A stretch of 64,000 nt of DNA from Nageia nagi (taxonomy: Eukaryota; Pinophyta). This document shows, in pieces, positions 52,740-64,000 of this stretch. A model generated the notes under the pieces. That model saw only the letters and a program-made list of their open reading frames with translations. It had not been told where the DNA came from and did not search any database. A program made the translations under genes and the position numbers. The first letter of the stretch is position 1. Every line of letters begins with the position of its first letter. The stretch covers positions 167,276,001-167,340,000 of the forward strand of contig JBITNC010000001.1 of assembly GCA_050084985.1 (NCBI GenBank), read 5' to 3'.

Positions 52740-52830
52740 TTTTTAGGTGTCTATAGTTTGGCCATCTTTATATATGTAATAGTGTGTACTAGAATTACAT
52801 AATCCAAAGAAGAATAAAGATGAAATAAAA
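52740..52830 (-). repeat. second Tat-like LTR edge with polypurine-like tract
   Basis: TTAGGTGTCTATA ends at 52755 (a mutated GTGTCTACA). On its right the minus strand reads TAAAGATGGCCAAAC, like a polypurine tract. Further right ATAATCCAAAGAAGAATAAAGATG resembles the DNA beside the 3' LTR of the complete element (ATATCCAAAGAAGAAGAGTAGAAG at about 42490). It is probably a remnant of a related copy. Confidence 0.45.
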
Positions 52831-55236
52831 TATATGATCAAAACTTATGTTTACTTCCCTAAATGATAAATTGCTATAGCATGTGTCTTGCTATGTTGAT
52901 GCTCCCTTAAGGCCCCCTTTTTGTCTTGGTTTCCCCATGATCCATGATGAAATCAAGGGAACCAATACAATTTGTTTTCCTAAAAAATATAAAATTTGCT
53001 TGGGATTGAAGTCATCTAGTCAAGAAAGATGATAACTTGTATCCATAGTGGAACATTTAATGCCTTAAAAGAATAAAAATAGGAGAATCTAGGAGTATAG
53101 CTATTTTTCCATGAAGGGTCATTGATGGTTTTATTTAAATGTTGGATATTTTAATATCCCAAAAGATCCAAAATAGGATATATCAAAGTGAGAAGGACAT
53201 CTACCCTGAGGGTTTGTTGATGTTGTATATCTCCTTCCTTGATAGAATTGATGAATTATCACAAGGCTACCATGATAGTGGATCTTTTGATTTTCCAAAA
53301 GAACCAAAATGGGATATAACTATTGTTATCATGGGAGTTGAATTTCATCAAAAAGAAGTTATTTTCAAGAGTTGTGGATGTCTTATTGGTTGGATGTACT
53401 ATATTTACTTGATGAAATTTTTTTGTCATTCTAAAATGCTTTCTTGTTGCTAAAAATACTAAAAAGAAATACTTGATTCTACCTATTCAGTATATTGACT
53501 ACCATGCTTATGCTAATGCTGAGAAAATGAGCTTCCTATGTTTAAGAAATCAACATCACTAGGAAATTAGTTTTCACAAATGGACCTTTTGACAAATATG
53601 GAGAGCTAGCAAAATTGGTTTTCATCTCCATCTTTGGCCTCATAGTGTAGGTTAAGTTTTTCACCATGAGATTTTTGATTTGTTTACTTTTTTTTTCAAA
53701 ATACGAAGGACTTAGGAATTTAATGTTCCATGCTTTGAATTCAAATTTTGGACATGATTAGTCTACTCCTGTCAATGGTTACTACTCAACTTACTATTCA
53801 CCTACCAACCTTATTACACTTGTAGACATGTTATTAAAGCTCTTAATACTCATTATCTGGCCTCTTTGCAATTCAATCTTCTTCAATAATAGAGACATGG
53901 ATATCCATACCTTCTATCAAATTGTATACATGTTTTTACCTAATTTCCTGAGCAAATTGTGATCCATCAGATTTCTTGGAGTGCTTCTTTCAATATATAT
54001 GTAAGGGATGCATTCCCATTAAAAAAGAGATAAATGTTATTAATGTAATGTTATGCTTCCATTTTGTGCACTGATAATATGAAATATTCATTTTACTTTG
54101 TAACTTTATTTTTTATTCTTTAATGGGTGTTTAACTACTATTTATGACTTCAATTCATTGTGCAAATATCTTGAAGTAGATTTAAGATAATTTCTACTAT
54201 TAATGTTTGTGTTTTAGATATTGGATATCAATTAGATTCATATTTCATGCTTTTATTTTTGAGATATCATGGTTTTTCTTCTTGTTTCTCATCTCGTGTC
54301 TCAAACAATTCTAAATGCTAAAGTCTTTAACTTAGCTTATCAACCTTATGATTTCCCTTGTTAGAATCACATCAAAACCCAATCTCCTTTCTTGTACTCA
54401 CTAAATATTTCATAGCGACCCCTTCTTAACCATTATGAACCCTTAGCTTCAAGATTGAGTGTGTTTCAAGCTTCTTGGGTGCTTTCGTCGCTCATCAGGT
54501 GCTTTTTATGCCTTACTGGTCCTTATTCGAACTTGTGTTGATGTCATTGCTCTTGCTTTCCTAGTATTCAATGTATTCCACCTTGCCTTGTACAAGAACT
54601 TGATTGAATCATGTCATCATTATTCACCTAATACTTATTGCTTTTACACCCTTTGATTGCCTTAATAGTACTTTGTAAGCCTTTAGCTGACATCACCTAC
54701 CTTTGTTGTTAGGTGCTTAGTGTATTTCACCTTGCATTAGCTTAGAACTCCTTCAGCTAAAATCATCATATCATAAACCTTATTAATATAAGGCATCACC
54801 TTTCTACACTACTTCCTAGATCCTAGAACTTATCATCTTCGCTAGCACCTGATGTTGTGTTCATTTATCTTCTCTTAGGCCCCTTCATCTCTTTGGTTTA
54901 AGTCACTGCTCTCATCACCCAATACTCAGTGTATTTCACTCTCGCTTCACTTATTATGCCTTTGATCCTCTTTTACTAACATCATCATTATTTAGCATCA
55001 AGAATTATCTTAAAGGGATCCTTCCTTATCTGCACTTATGTCACCATCCAAAACATGTTACATTTATGGTTCCTTGGTTAGATAAGTGATTTTATCTCTT
55101 GGGAAGACTATTTTATCTCTCAGTACTACTCATTATCACTAGAGAACATTCAAATTTAACGTTTGAAGGCCCATATTAAAGTATTAAGACTTAAAATATT
55201 CAATTTGTATCACAACAATGTGATCTATTAGGTTAA

Positions 55237-56130
55237 ATGGATCCAAAGAATGGAAATTCCTTGCAGTTGCATATCCTTATGTTCAATGGTGAACACTTTG
55301 AGTATTGGAGCATCATAATAAAACTTTTCTCATCTCTCAATACTAGTGCACACTTGTTTCCTAAGGTTATATATAAGTATATGCAACATATTTTATACTA
55401 CTCTTAGTTGATGAGAAAAGGAGCTTTTGAAAACCCATAAGAAGGATGTTAAGGCACAATCTTTCCTAATATTACATAATGCACAATTTTAAAGAATTCT
55501 TAGGATACACTTAAGACTTCCTATAAAGGATCCTCAAAGGTCAAAATAGCTTAATTTTAGACGCTACAAAGAGATTCTAAATCTCTTAAAATATTTAATG
55601 GAGAATCCATTGGGGTATTCATGAAAAAAGTTTAGAATTTGGTTAATGGAATTCATTCACATAATGAACAACTCAATGATACTCGGATCATAGAGAAGGT
55701 GCTCACAAGACTTACTTAGAAGTTCAATCCTATCACCATTTCTATTAAGGAGTCCAAGGACTTGTCTCAGCTCTCCCTAGTTGAGTTTCTTGAAATCTTA
55801 CAAACCTATGAACATAGGATCAAAGATCGATCAAAGGACCTTGATCAAGCATTCCAAGGAAAACTTATAATTAATGAACAACCTTCTAATTCCTCTAGTT
55901 CAGATTCTTCTTCAAGAGATAATGGTATAGGTCACAAAGCTTGAGGTCATGGAAGAGGCAATTGTGGTAGAGGAAGAGGTCAGTCAACTACCTGAAGCTA
56001 AATCTTATCTCCTTGACATTATGACTTCTATGGTAAGGATGGTCACATGGAAGAACAATGTTTCAAGAAGTAGGAATAATAGAATACTAAATTTATTGAA
56101 GAGTATGATGATATAAATATGTTCCTAAAT
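55237..56130 (+). pseudogene. copia gag remnant (middle copy)
   Basis: The start MDPKNGNSLQLHILMFNGEH is followed by FEYWSIIIKLFSS, the typical copia gag N-terminus. 55762-55944 has LSLVEFLEILQTYEHRIKDR, then a Ser-rich linker and GRGNCGRGRGQ. The zinc knuckle at about 56018-56070 reads HYDFYGKDGHMEEQC, with Cys positions 1 and 2 changed to Tyr. Stops interrupt the frame. Confidence 0.7.
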
Positions 56131-56179
56131 CACAACAACGTTGAAGTTGATGATTGGGAATAAGAGCTTGTTTGTACAA

Positions 56180-57519
56180 TTTGAATTGAATGTCTTTAGA
56201 TAAGTTAAGTTTGGAAGCAACAATGGGGTTGGCATTTCTGTTAGAGGTTTTATTGCTTTTAAATCAAAGATTGGTAAGATCATGCATATGCATGGCACAT
56301 TGTATGTTTTAGGGCTAAAGCATAATCGCCTAAGCATTGGTCAACTATGCTTGAAGAAATACATAATAATATTGAAGAAGAAGAGTTGGACCATTATAAA
56401 TGAGATTAATTGCCAAGTAGTTTCCATTATTCTTATGTTTAAAAATATAATGTACATGCTCAAGATGCAACCAACAATTGTGAAATGCTTGAAGACCACT
56501 TTTAATCTTGCTTGGTTGTGATATAATAGTTTTAGACACCTCAATTTCAACTTGTTATAGGGATTGCAAAAGCTTGTGAGAGGTATGTCGACCTTCTCCA
56601 ATCCCTCATATACCATGTGTGAAAGTAGCATATTTGGGAAACAACACATAGAGAAGCTTTCCACTCATCAAAATCAAGCTTGTAAGCCTTTAGAGTTGGT
56701 GCATGCCGATTATGTAGACCTATGCAGACTCCCAACATGACCAAGTGCAAGTATATGCTTATTTTTTTACTAATGATCATTCTCAAATGAGTTGGTTGTG
56801 CTTGTTGCATGCCAAATTAGATGCTTTTGATTGCTTTATCAAATTCAAAGAACTAGTAGAGAACCAATCTGTATACACCCTCAAGAACTTATTACTGCAT
56901 GGGATGGTGAATTTATTTCAAATCAGTTCAAATATTACTACAACAAATAAGGGATCAAGTGACAATACACAACTATATATATTGCTTAGTAGAATAACCT
57001 AGCAAAAAGGAAGATCTAAATAATTGTTGAGATGGCCCAATGCATGATGAATATAGGCATGGACAATAAGTTATGGGAGGAATCCATTCACACCATTATT
57101 TACATTTTGAGTCACTCCCTAACCAAATCATCCAGGACTCAACCCCATGTAAGGCTTGGTTTGGCAAAAAACCAAATATATCTCACCTGAGGATCTTTGG
57201 ATCTACATGCTATATGTACATTCTTAAGGAGAATAAGAATAAATTAGATGAAAAATACATAAAATGTATCTTTGTAGGATACTCTAATGAGCCCAAAGCC
57301 TATAGATGTTATGATCTAATTTTCGGCAAGCTCCACATTAGCCATGATGCAATCTTCAATGAAGGGGGCACTTATACAAAGAACACAAATGCATTTGATA
57401 TTATTATGGAGTTTGTAAACTCTAATTCTACTAATCCAACTAATCAAATACAACATTCCCACTCTCATCTGCCCAATCCTCTAGTGGCTCCAACTTCTTC
57501 TAAGAGGAGAATTGCATGA
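56180..57519 (+). pseudogene. copia protease/integrase remnant (middle copy)
   Basis: 56282-56521 has MHMHGTLYVLGLKHNRLSIG, the protease-to-integrase linker. 56690-56760 has PLELVHADYVDL with the first integrase aspartate. About 56840-56950 has FKELVENQS and WDGEFISNQF. 57073-57519 has the integrase C-terminal part, with KPNISHLRIFGSTCYMYI and EKYIKCIFVGYSNEPKAYRC. Multiple stops separate the pieces. Confidence 0.7.
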
Positions 57520-57846
57520 GATCATCCATAATCTTAAATGTTGGATAAATATTTTACCATAATAGTGACTCGACAATAATCAAGGAGGGGTGATCTTATC
57601 ATCAACTATTACTTGATATCATCTTCACTCATTGAGCCTTCCATATTCAAATAAGTAGTCGTAAATGATGATTAAAGATTGGCCATGGAAGATGAAAAAA
57701 ATTAGATCCAAAAGAATGAATCTTGGGAGCTTATCCCTGCTCTAAATAAAAAGAATGTCATTAGAGTCAAATGGATCTATAAGCTCAAGCATAATTTTGA
57801 TGACAACATTACCAAGCATAAAGCTTACTTCATAGTAAAGGGCCAT

Positions 57847-58330
57847 ATGAAAAAAGAAGGCTTGGATTATGAAGAGACATTTGCTCCAGTTTCTAGACTT
57901 GAGACTGTCATATATCTCATGAATCTAACATCTCATTTTGGTCTTATAGTTTACCAAATGGAGGTAAAATCAACCTACTTGAATGGTGAATTAGAAGAAG
58001 TGTATGTGAATCAACCTAAAGGATTCACCAATATGGGACATAAAGATAAAGTATATAGGCTGAAGAAATATCTTTATGGGCTCAAGCAAGCATCACAAAC
58101 ATGATATTCTCAAATTGATACCTACATACATCAACATGGTTATCAGAGGTGTTCAACGGAAGCTACATTGTACATCAAGGTATTTGGACTTGAATATATC
58201 ATCATTTATTTTTATACTAATGATATTATCTTCATGAGTACTTCCTCTTCCATGCTACAATAGTTTAAGACTACCATGGTGAATGAGTTTGAGATGAGTA
58301 ATTTGGGTGAAATAAATTTTATGAATCAAC
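57847..58330 (+). pseudogene. copia reverse transcriptase fragment (middle copy)
   Basis: 57847-58104 has EGLDYEETFAPVSRLETV, YQMEVKSTYLNGELEEVYV and KYLYGLKQASQT. After a stop the active site reads YTNDIIFMS (about 58213-58240) in place of YVDD, so the second motif residue and a core aspartate have changed. The homology ends at about 58320. Confidence 0.8.
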
Positions 58331-58559
58331 AATGATAGTATTTTTATAGACAGATAGTAACATTTTTGTTGTTCTTCTTTCCTTACTTTCTATTTTTTAA
58401 ATTTCTTCTAATTATTGATAAATTAAAGATGATCTTAATGTATATACCTTTGTACATTATTGTTATCATTGAGATGCTCTATTAGGATAATGCTATGCAT
58501 AGAATTTCTTTAGGTGCGTAAAATTTAAAGGTATTTTATGCTCATATTCATCTATTAAT

Positions 58560-59095
58560 GCTAGCTTATATGCCCATGTGCCTATATTTTCAATCACTAC
58601 ATAAACCCCAAGTTAATTAGGTTCAAACTTTCCTTTCAACTCATCATTTGCAATTGTCTTATTGATGTTCTCCTTGAGTACCAAGTCTCTTCTTTGGAAT
58701 TATTTGTGCTTGGTTTTATTTCCATATGCTCTATTGATTATGTCTTGATTGATTTTCTAGTGCTCTATTGCATAGAGTCTCTTTTCATCTAGACTCTCTA
58801 ACTTTTGTAGCCTTGCTTTTCTTGCTCCTTCATTTGAAACAATTCCTTGGAGAGAGATTCTTAGAGAAGGAATTGTTTGAATTTTCTTCTTTATTTTCTC
58901 ATGCAAATTCTTCAGGTGTTTAGTGAAATCTTCAACATCCACATTCTTCCTTTTAGCTATAGATTTTGCTAATTTTGTTACTCTTTTTTGTGATCTCCCA
59001 TATACAATTTGAAATGGTGAAGCTTTGGTTGATCTATTGACTGAATTATTGTATGCAAATTCAACTTGTGCTATGATAGAATCCCATTATTTTGG
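58560..59095 (-). pseudogene. second Tat-type integrase C-terminal fragment
   Basis: The minus strand matches the integrase 3' part of the complete Gypsy element (43540-44040) in the same order: an EALxxKRLYAIEH-like piece, IPSLRISLQGIVSNEGARKA and a downstream KGKFEPN-like part. The frame 58942-58757 is the best piece. The homology stops near 59095. Confidence 0.65.
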
Positions 59096-60006
59096 ACGAT
59101 GAGTATAACTATCTTCAGCTTACTAGGTTAGTTAGTATGTCTAACTTTAGTGTTCTCTTCTTCTTATCAAAGTTGCTAGGTCGATAATACATTATACGAG
59201 GTCTTTAATTCCTTGTACATTATAATAATCCATATCCTACTTAGTTATTCATCTACAATTGTAATTATTTTCTTCATCCAACTAATCATATGGTTGTAAT
59301 TGTTTTACCTTTCCTACTTAAGAAAGGATTCTTCATTGTTATAGCAAGCAATCAGTTCACTAGCTATTCCATTTTTTGTAGTTCATGTGATTTTCATCAT
59401 CATCTTGAAATCTTAGATGGAATGATGTTTCTCTTTTGCTTCTCATTCCTTTCATGGTACTAGAGTTTTGAAGATTGTTGAAGTTTTTCCTCATAGTCTT
59501 TTGTAGGATTCAACTTTATATGATCTGAGAGCATTGGATCTATGTGTGAGTGAGATCCAATTCACTCTCGGAGTTTATCTCCCTTGAAGACTTTGTGAGG
59601 TTTTCAGTGTTGTGAACATTTTTTGGGATCCTTTTTTATTTGCATTTTTTCTAGCATTTTTTTATCACATTTGACCATCTTACAACCTGCACATTCAGAT
59701 CTGGCCCTGACAACGTATTTGACATTGATGACTTGTTATTAGGTGTCAATTCATTATGATCTATTGTTATTGAGCGATGAAGTTAAACGTGTGAGTTATC
59801 GTTTGACCTTGATGATTTATCCTCTAGAACAAGGTTGAAATTTGACATTTGCCTCTACTCGTCATTTAATTTTCAATGACATTTCTAATATTTTAATGCC
59901 CATCAAAATATACTTAATTTTTTAATATTTTTCTAAATACATTAATTATATAATAAAAATATATCTTATTTGAATTAAATATAAATATTTTTAATTATAC
60001 ATACAT

Positions 60007-60010
<4 letters not shown>
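59096..60010. other. unassigned AT-rich DNA
   Basis: No gene, RNA or transposon terminus recognised. Confidence 0.35.

Positions 60011-60077
<67 letters not shown>
60011..60077. repeat. (AT)n microsatellite, about 33 repeats
   Basis: A near-perfect AT dinucleotide run in a very AT-rich neighbourhood. Confidence 0.96.
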
Positions 60078-60083
<6 letters not shown>

Positions 60084-60295
60084 TAATTTTATAAATAAAT
60101 ATTTAAAAAAATCAATAAATTTATATTTTATTATATATATATTTAGACAGTAATAAAAAATATATACCTTTCATGTGTAACAGGTAAAAAAGAAAAATTA
60201 ACCATGAAAACGTTTAAAAACACTAAAAACATTCAATACGATTTCAAATCTGCTCTATAACCTATTTATCATATACAAATACTTCTACTATTATA

Positions 60296-60331
60296 GTGTA
60301 CGTTGTGAGTTCGAATCTCAACAACGTACAC
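60296..60331. other. 36-nt hairpin with TTCGAAT loop
   Basis: Arms GTGTACGTTGT and ACAACGTACAC are perfect complements (11 bp), then GAG/CTC adds three pairs with one extra A, leaving the loop TTCGAAT. The centre GAGTTCGAATCTC resembles a tRNA T-arm or pol III B box. No tRNA body lies upstream. Confidence 0.75.
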
Positions 60332-60957
60332 GATGGATAACTTTTAACGTTATTGAGTTCCCCATCACTTCTACGAATAACGTCTTTTGTTTTCATGCCA
60401 ATCTCACGACGTCTCCACCATGCACATTGGGAATTTCTACTGATCAAAATGTGGCCCCTCAACGATATTTTTTCCAGTCAGATATGACCCTCCACATTGA
60501 GTATCTAGTGATCAATGCCCTCAATCGATAATATCTTTGACTTCGACGGGTGTGCATTGCATGTTTCTAACCTTGCACAAATCTCTGATAGATGCCATTT
60601 TGGGTATTCACTGTTTACTGTGTCTCGTAGTCCATCGCATGGTGTTTGCGGTCTTTCATGCCCTACTGGTTATTCGTGAGGCTTCTCTCCATGGCCCTCA
60701 CAGCTCTGCGTTGTGCGTGGCCTATGGTTGTTATTAATTGCCTAATTTCCACATATGAGTTCATATTTTCATGTGATTTTTTAAGTTGGAAAGATGACTT
60801 TATCCTCTTTGTAATGGAGTTGATCAATTACACTTTTCTGACTTGTAAAATGGTGAATATAAGCTTTTTTGGGGGATTGTGTAGGTGTCTATATAGTACA
60901 CCCTTGTGGGTTGTTTGATTCCTTGTACTTTTTTGTTATTTTTTATGATCTTTGGAA

Positions 60958-61760
60958 ATGAATTCAACTTCTAAATTGAAGCATTCACATCTCACAACTA
61001 TTATATATGGAAGTCACACGATGATACTTCTTGCAAAAAATAGCTTAAATAATTTTTCCACAACATACTTATACTTTCATGATAGATTATGAGATATATG
61101 TATTTACTAAAGTCTTGAATGAGACACTTGGGTTAACTAAATGTAATGTTAGTGAGAGTTCATGGTTTCATTTGTAAAAATGTACTACTCCTTATGATGC
61201 ATGGGACAAGCTCATAAAGTTATTTAGTAAAGTTGATTCAATGAGGGCAATGCAACTTGATTCAAAAACTACCGCTTTATCAACTGATGATCATCCCATT
61301 ATTATTGATTATCTCACTAAATTTAAGGAGCTTTATACTCGGTTGAAAGGTGGTGGTAAATCCAAAATTGAAGATGAATGTGTGTACTTGATTTTGTCAA
61401 AGTTGAAAGATCCCTTTCATATATTTTCTTCCACATTCCTCTCTACTATGGATGCTACTTTTAAAATGCCTAGCTTGGAAGAGTTTTGTGAATGTCTTAC
61501 GAGGATAGAGACCAATATTTCCACTCTTGAGACTTATTCATCTTCTTTGGCTAAGGCATTAACAACATCACAATCTAAAGGTAAATGTAAAGGTAAGACT
61601 AAACCTAAACCTCATGATACTACACCTCTTTCACAGTTAGCTCTTAAGCCCAAGGATTCTAAATCTAATAAGAAAGATTCTTCCAAAAAGAAGGAAAAGT
61701 CTAAAGAGGTGATTTTTGTGGCATAGTTGGTCATCTTGCATCTAAATGTTTCAAGAAGAT
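60958..61760 (+). pseudogene. copia gag (right copy)
   Basis: The Met at 60958 starts MNSTSKLKHSHLTTIIYG. After stops, 61241-61726 gives an open 161-residue piece with LTKFKELYTRLKGGGK, YLILSKLKDPFHIFSSTFLS and a Lys-rich tail. One frame over, 61708-61749 has the zinc knuckle GDFCGIVGHLASKC, in which only the first Cys is changed to Gly. So a shift separates gag from the knuckle. Confidence 0.8.
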
Positions 61761-61850
61761 GCATGCTTTGGAAGATGCCATGAAAAAGCACAAGATTGAT
61801 ATTCCTAAGGATGTTCCAAAGGAGTTTGGTAAGGATTTGAATGTTCATGA

Positions 61851-62751
61851 TTGATCTATACTTCAAAAAGTTGGGTATTAGATTCAAGTGCTACACATAA
61901 TATGAATTCTTCCAAGAAGTCTTTTGCATCTCTTTATTCTAGTTATACTTCTAGTATTGAGGTTCGTGACTCTTCTTGCATTCTATATAAGGGGAAGGGT
62001 GATATTCTACTTGATGGTGATCGCATATCTTATGTGCTCTATGATCCTGATATCACCACGAACTTGCTTTATGTGTATCTCTGGTACTAAGTATACTATT
62101 TTATTTACAGCTCAAGGATTTGAGATTCATAATTTGTTGGAGCCACAATCATTGATTGCTTGGGTTATTATTGATCATTATTTGATACATTATTAGTTTG
62201 AGGGGTTTGATGATACTACTTTAGGTACTAGGTCAATTGCTCATGCATATTCTATGAGAAGACTTTGGCATGAGAGATTTAGGCATCTCAACTACATGTA
62301 TTTGGAACAACTAAACACTCATTATATGGTCACTGATTTGCCTAGGGTTTTTTATCTTGATGTATTTTTTCTTGGTTGTGCCCTCAAAAAACAACACCAA
62401 GATCCATTTCCCAAAGGGAAAGCACATCATGCATCTTCATCATTAAAGCTTGTACACAATGATTTGATGGTATTTTCTCATCTATCTTTCATAGGAGCTT
62501 GGTATGTACTTGCTTTCATTAATGATTTCTCAAGATGTACTTGGGTGTACTTTCTCAAGTACAAGAGTGATGTATTTTCTCACTTCAAAGTCTTTAAGGC
62601 TTTGGTTAAGAATCAAGATTCTAGTTGCATCAAAAAGCTTCACACAGATAATGGGGGAAGTACTTTAATAAAGAAATTTCAGATTTTCTTGAGGCAAATG
62701 GCATTATCCATCAACATTCAATCCCACATACACCACAACAGAATGGTGTAA
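61851..62751 (+). pseudogene. copia protease and integrase (right copy)
   Basis: 61851-62090 has the protease active-site segment SWVLDSSATHNM (D-S-S-A instead of the usual D-S-G-A) and ISYVLYDPDITTNLL. 62254-62751 has the GAG-pre/integrase start LWHERFRHLNYMYLEQL, KLVHNDLMVFSHLSF with the first aspartate, FINDFSRCTWVYFLKYKSDV and KLHTDNGGS with the second aspartate. Confidence 0.85.
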
Positions 62752-64000
62752 TAAAAAGGAAAAATAGAACTTTGAAGGAGATGGCTAACTACATGAGGCA
62801 CTCTTGGGATTTACCTCCTTTCTTTTAGGTAAAAGCAATTAATTATGCAAACTATATCCATAATTGAACACCACATTAAGCACTTTTATATATGACTCTT
62901 AAATAGGATTGGACTAGAAACAAGTTAGATGTTTCTTTTCTTAGGGTCTTTTATAGTCATGCTTAGGCTTATATTTTGAAGAAACAACATAGGGCTTTAA
63001 ATAAGAAGTAATCCATTGATATTTGTTGGTTATAGTGAAGACATGAAGGCTTATTGATTACTTGATCTTGACATATATGATATTTTATTTTGCACACATG
63101 TTTAGTTCGATGAACATCTTTTTGATCCTTCTTCTCCTTCCCCTCCTTCTTTGGTTTCTCTTGATTATTCACTTGACACCACTCTTGATGTCTTAAATAT
63201 TGAGGATACTCCTGTTGATCCTCCTAATTTTGTTTCTCCTTCTACTCCTACTGTTACCTTACCTAGGAGGGCTCAGATTACAATTAAGGAGGAAACACCT
63301 TTAATTCAAGATATTCCTTCTTCTTATTGTCATTCTACCGGTACTAGACTTGTTGGTCACATAGTTTTAGGTGATCCATAAAAATTTTTAGAGGCTCATG
63401 GGATACCAAAATGGTATGATGCTATGGAAAGAGAGTATTCTTCTTTGATGAAGAATCAACATTGGGATCTTGTTTCTCTTCCTAAGGAGAGGAAGTTGGT
63501 TAATTGTAAATGGATTTTATGAACCAAGTATGCAACAAATGGCTCTATTGAAAAGAATAAAGATCATCTTATTACTAAGAGGTCTTCATACATTGAAGGT
63601 ATTGGTTACTCCAAGACCTTTTCTCTTGTAGCTAAGATGGATTTTGTTTGCCTTATACTAGCTCTTGCTACATCATAGATATGGTCTATTTTTCATATAG
63701 ATTTGAAGAGTGCTTTCTTACACAAAGATTTATATGGTGCATCCTGATGGAATTATCTAGAATTATTCACTTGTTTGTTACATTAGTAAGTCTCTCTATG
63801 GCCTCAAACAAGCACCCAAATCATGGTATGAAAAGATAAATTATTTTCTACTCTATTGATTTTTTGCAGTATCAATATGACCCTACATTTTATATTCGGT
63901 GTGAGAGAGAAGACATCATAATTATTATTTTATATGTTGATGATATACTTCTCATTGGTAGCTCATTTTCCCACATCTAGTCTATTTAATAGTCTCTTTG
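62752..64000 (+). pseudogene. copia integrase tail, linker and reverse transcriptase (right copy)
   Basis: Broken frames continue the integrase (62750-63080). 63151-63381 is the variable linker, rich in Ser, Thr and Pro. RT begins at about 63390 with EAHGIPKWYDAMEREYSSLM and LVNCKWIL, then HIDLKSAFLHKDL, and the YVDDILLIGSSFSHI active site at about 63937-63981. YVDD is intact but stops occur before it. The rest lies beyond the window. Confidence 0.85.

Larger units (their letters stand above)
50274..55200. other. AT-rich intergenic DNA with repeat debris
   Basis: No gene is supported. It holds a dispersed repeat (51678-51772), a Gypsy LTR edge near 52755 and an area at 54560-54960 with recurring GTATTTCACCTTGC-like blocks, perhaps an old LTR of the next copia element. 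The frame 53139-53453 is not recognised and lies in degenerate repeats. Confidence 0.35.
55200..58330 (+). mobile_element. Ty1/copia retrotransposon remnant, middle copy
   Basis: A plus-strand copia element from gag to part of RT. A degenerate primer-site-like TTGTATCACAACA lies at 55206. It breaks off near 58330, before RNase H and the 3' LTR. Neither LTR can be placed. Frames are broken many times. Confidence 0.75.
60958..64000 (+). mobile_element. Ty1/copia retrotransposon, cut by the right edge
   Basis: A plus-strand copia element with gag from 60958, zinc knuckle, protease, integrase and RT, which runs off the window. It keeps longer frames than the other copies, so it may be younger. 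The 5' LTR could not be delimited; GTAGGTGTCTATATAG near 60883 is a possible LTR end of another element. Confidence 0.85.

Noticed and set aside
53139-53453. Plus-strand ORF of 104 residues
   Set aside because: Contains internal repeats and lies next to a Gypsy LTR edge, in a region comparable to the untranslated 3' part of the complete element. No domain seen.
60262-60462. tRNA gene suggested by GAGTTCGAATCTC
   Set aside because: Only a T-arm-like hairpin is present. No D-arm, anticodon arm or acceptor partner could be found upstream.

Overview
The window looks like nuclear DNA of a seed plant with a large, transposon-filled genome. A conifer or other gymnosperm is my inference. The reasons are AT-rich DNA, one small plant gene stretched over 26.6 kb by a giant intron, and almost everything else being decayed LTR retrotransposons and hAT DNA transposons with plant-type domains. 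No bacterial or organellar features are visible.

The one host gene I can support is a Mediator subunit 30 (MED30)-like gene on the + strand. Its three exons are 7509-7775, 8619-8717 and 33984-34079. All introns are phase 0, start with GT and end with AG, and the exons join into an uninterrupted 153-residue protein. Intron 1 is 843 bp. Intron 2 is about 25.3 kb and holds most of the mobile DNA in the middle of the window.

Layout from left to right. 1-3804: minus-strand Ty1/copia element cut by the window edge, with one LTR and a primer-binding site. 3806-5697: probable Gypsy-type LTR carrying about 15 short repeats with a GACT(C/A)AGTC core. 7509-34079: the MED30-like gene. Its intron 2 contains hAT remnant 1 (about 10.6-12.3 kb), a large LTR-like element A (13013-16734, minus), a related element C (about 20.2-22.5 kb, minus) with eight palindromic units and a 148-residue ORF, a copia-type LTR remnant (about 22.7-23.4 kb), and hAT remnant 2 (about 25.3-32.3 kb) interrupted by a third family member, B (28019-31845, plus). 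36.25-36.87 kb: minus-strand Gypsy integrase scrap. 37967-39252: solo LTR with a perfect 5-bp target duplication. 39609-39658: (GT)25. 41825-50273: a structurally complete Gypsy element of Tat type on the minus strand, with two LTRs and a CACAC target duplication. Its reverse transcriptase core is deleted and its gag carries a tandem duplication. 55.2-58.3 kb: plus-strand copia remnant. 58.56-59.1 kb: second Tat integrase scrap. 60011-60077: (AT)n. 60296-60331: strong hairpin. 60958-64000: plus-strand copia element cut by the right edge.

All transposon proteins here are broken by stops, frameshifts or deletions, so I expect none to be autonomous. The most interesting items are the giant intron, the A/B/C family with similar ends but different internal repeat arrays, the palindromic array and ORF in C, the GACTMAGTC array, and the nested insertion of B into hAT 2.
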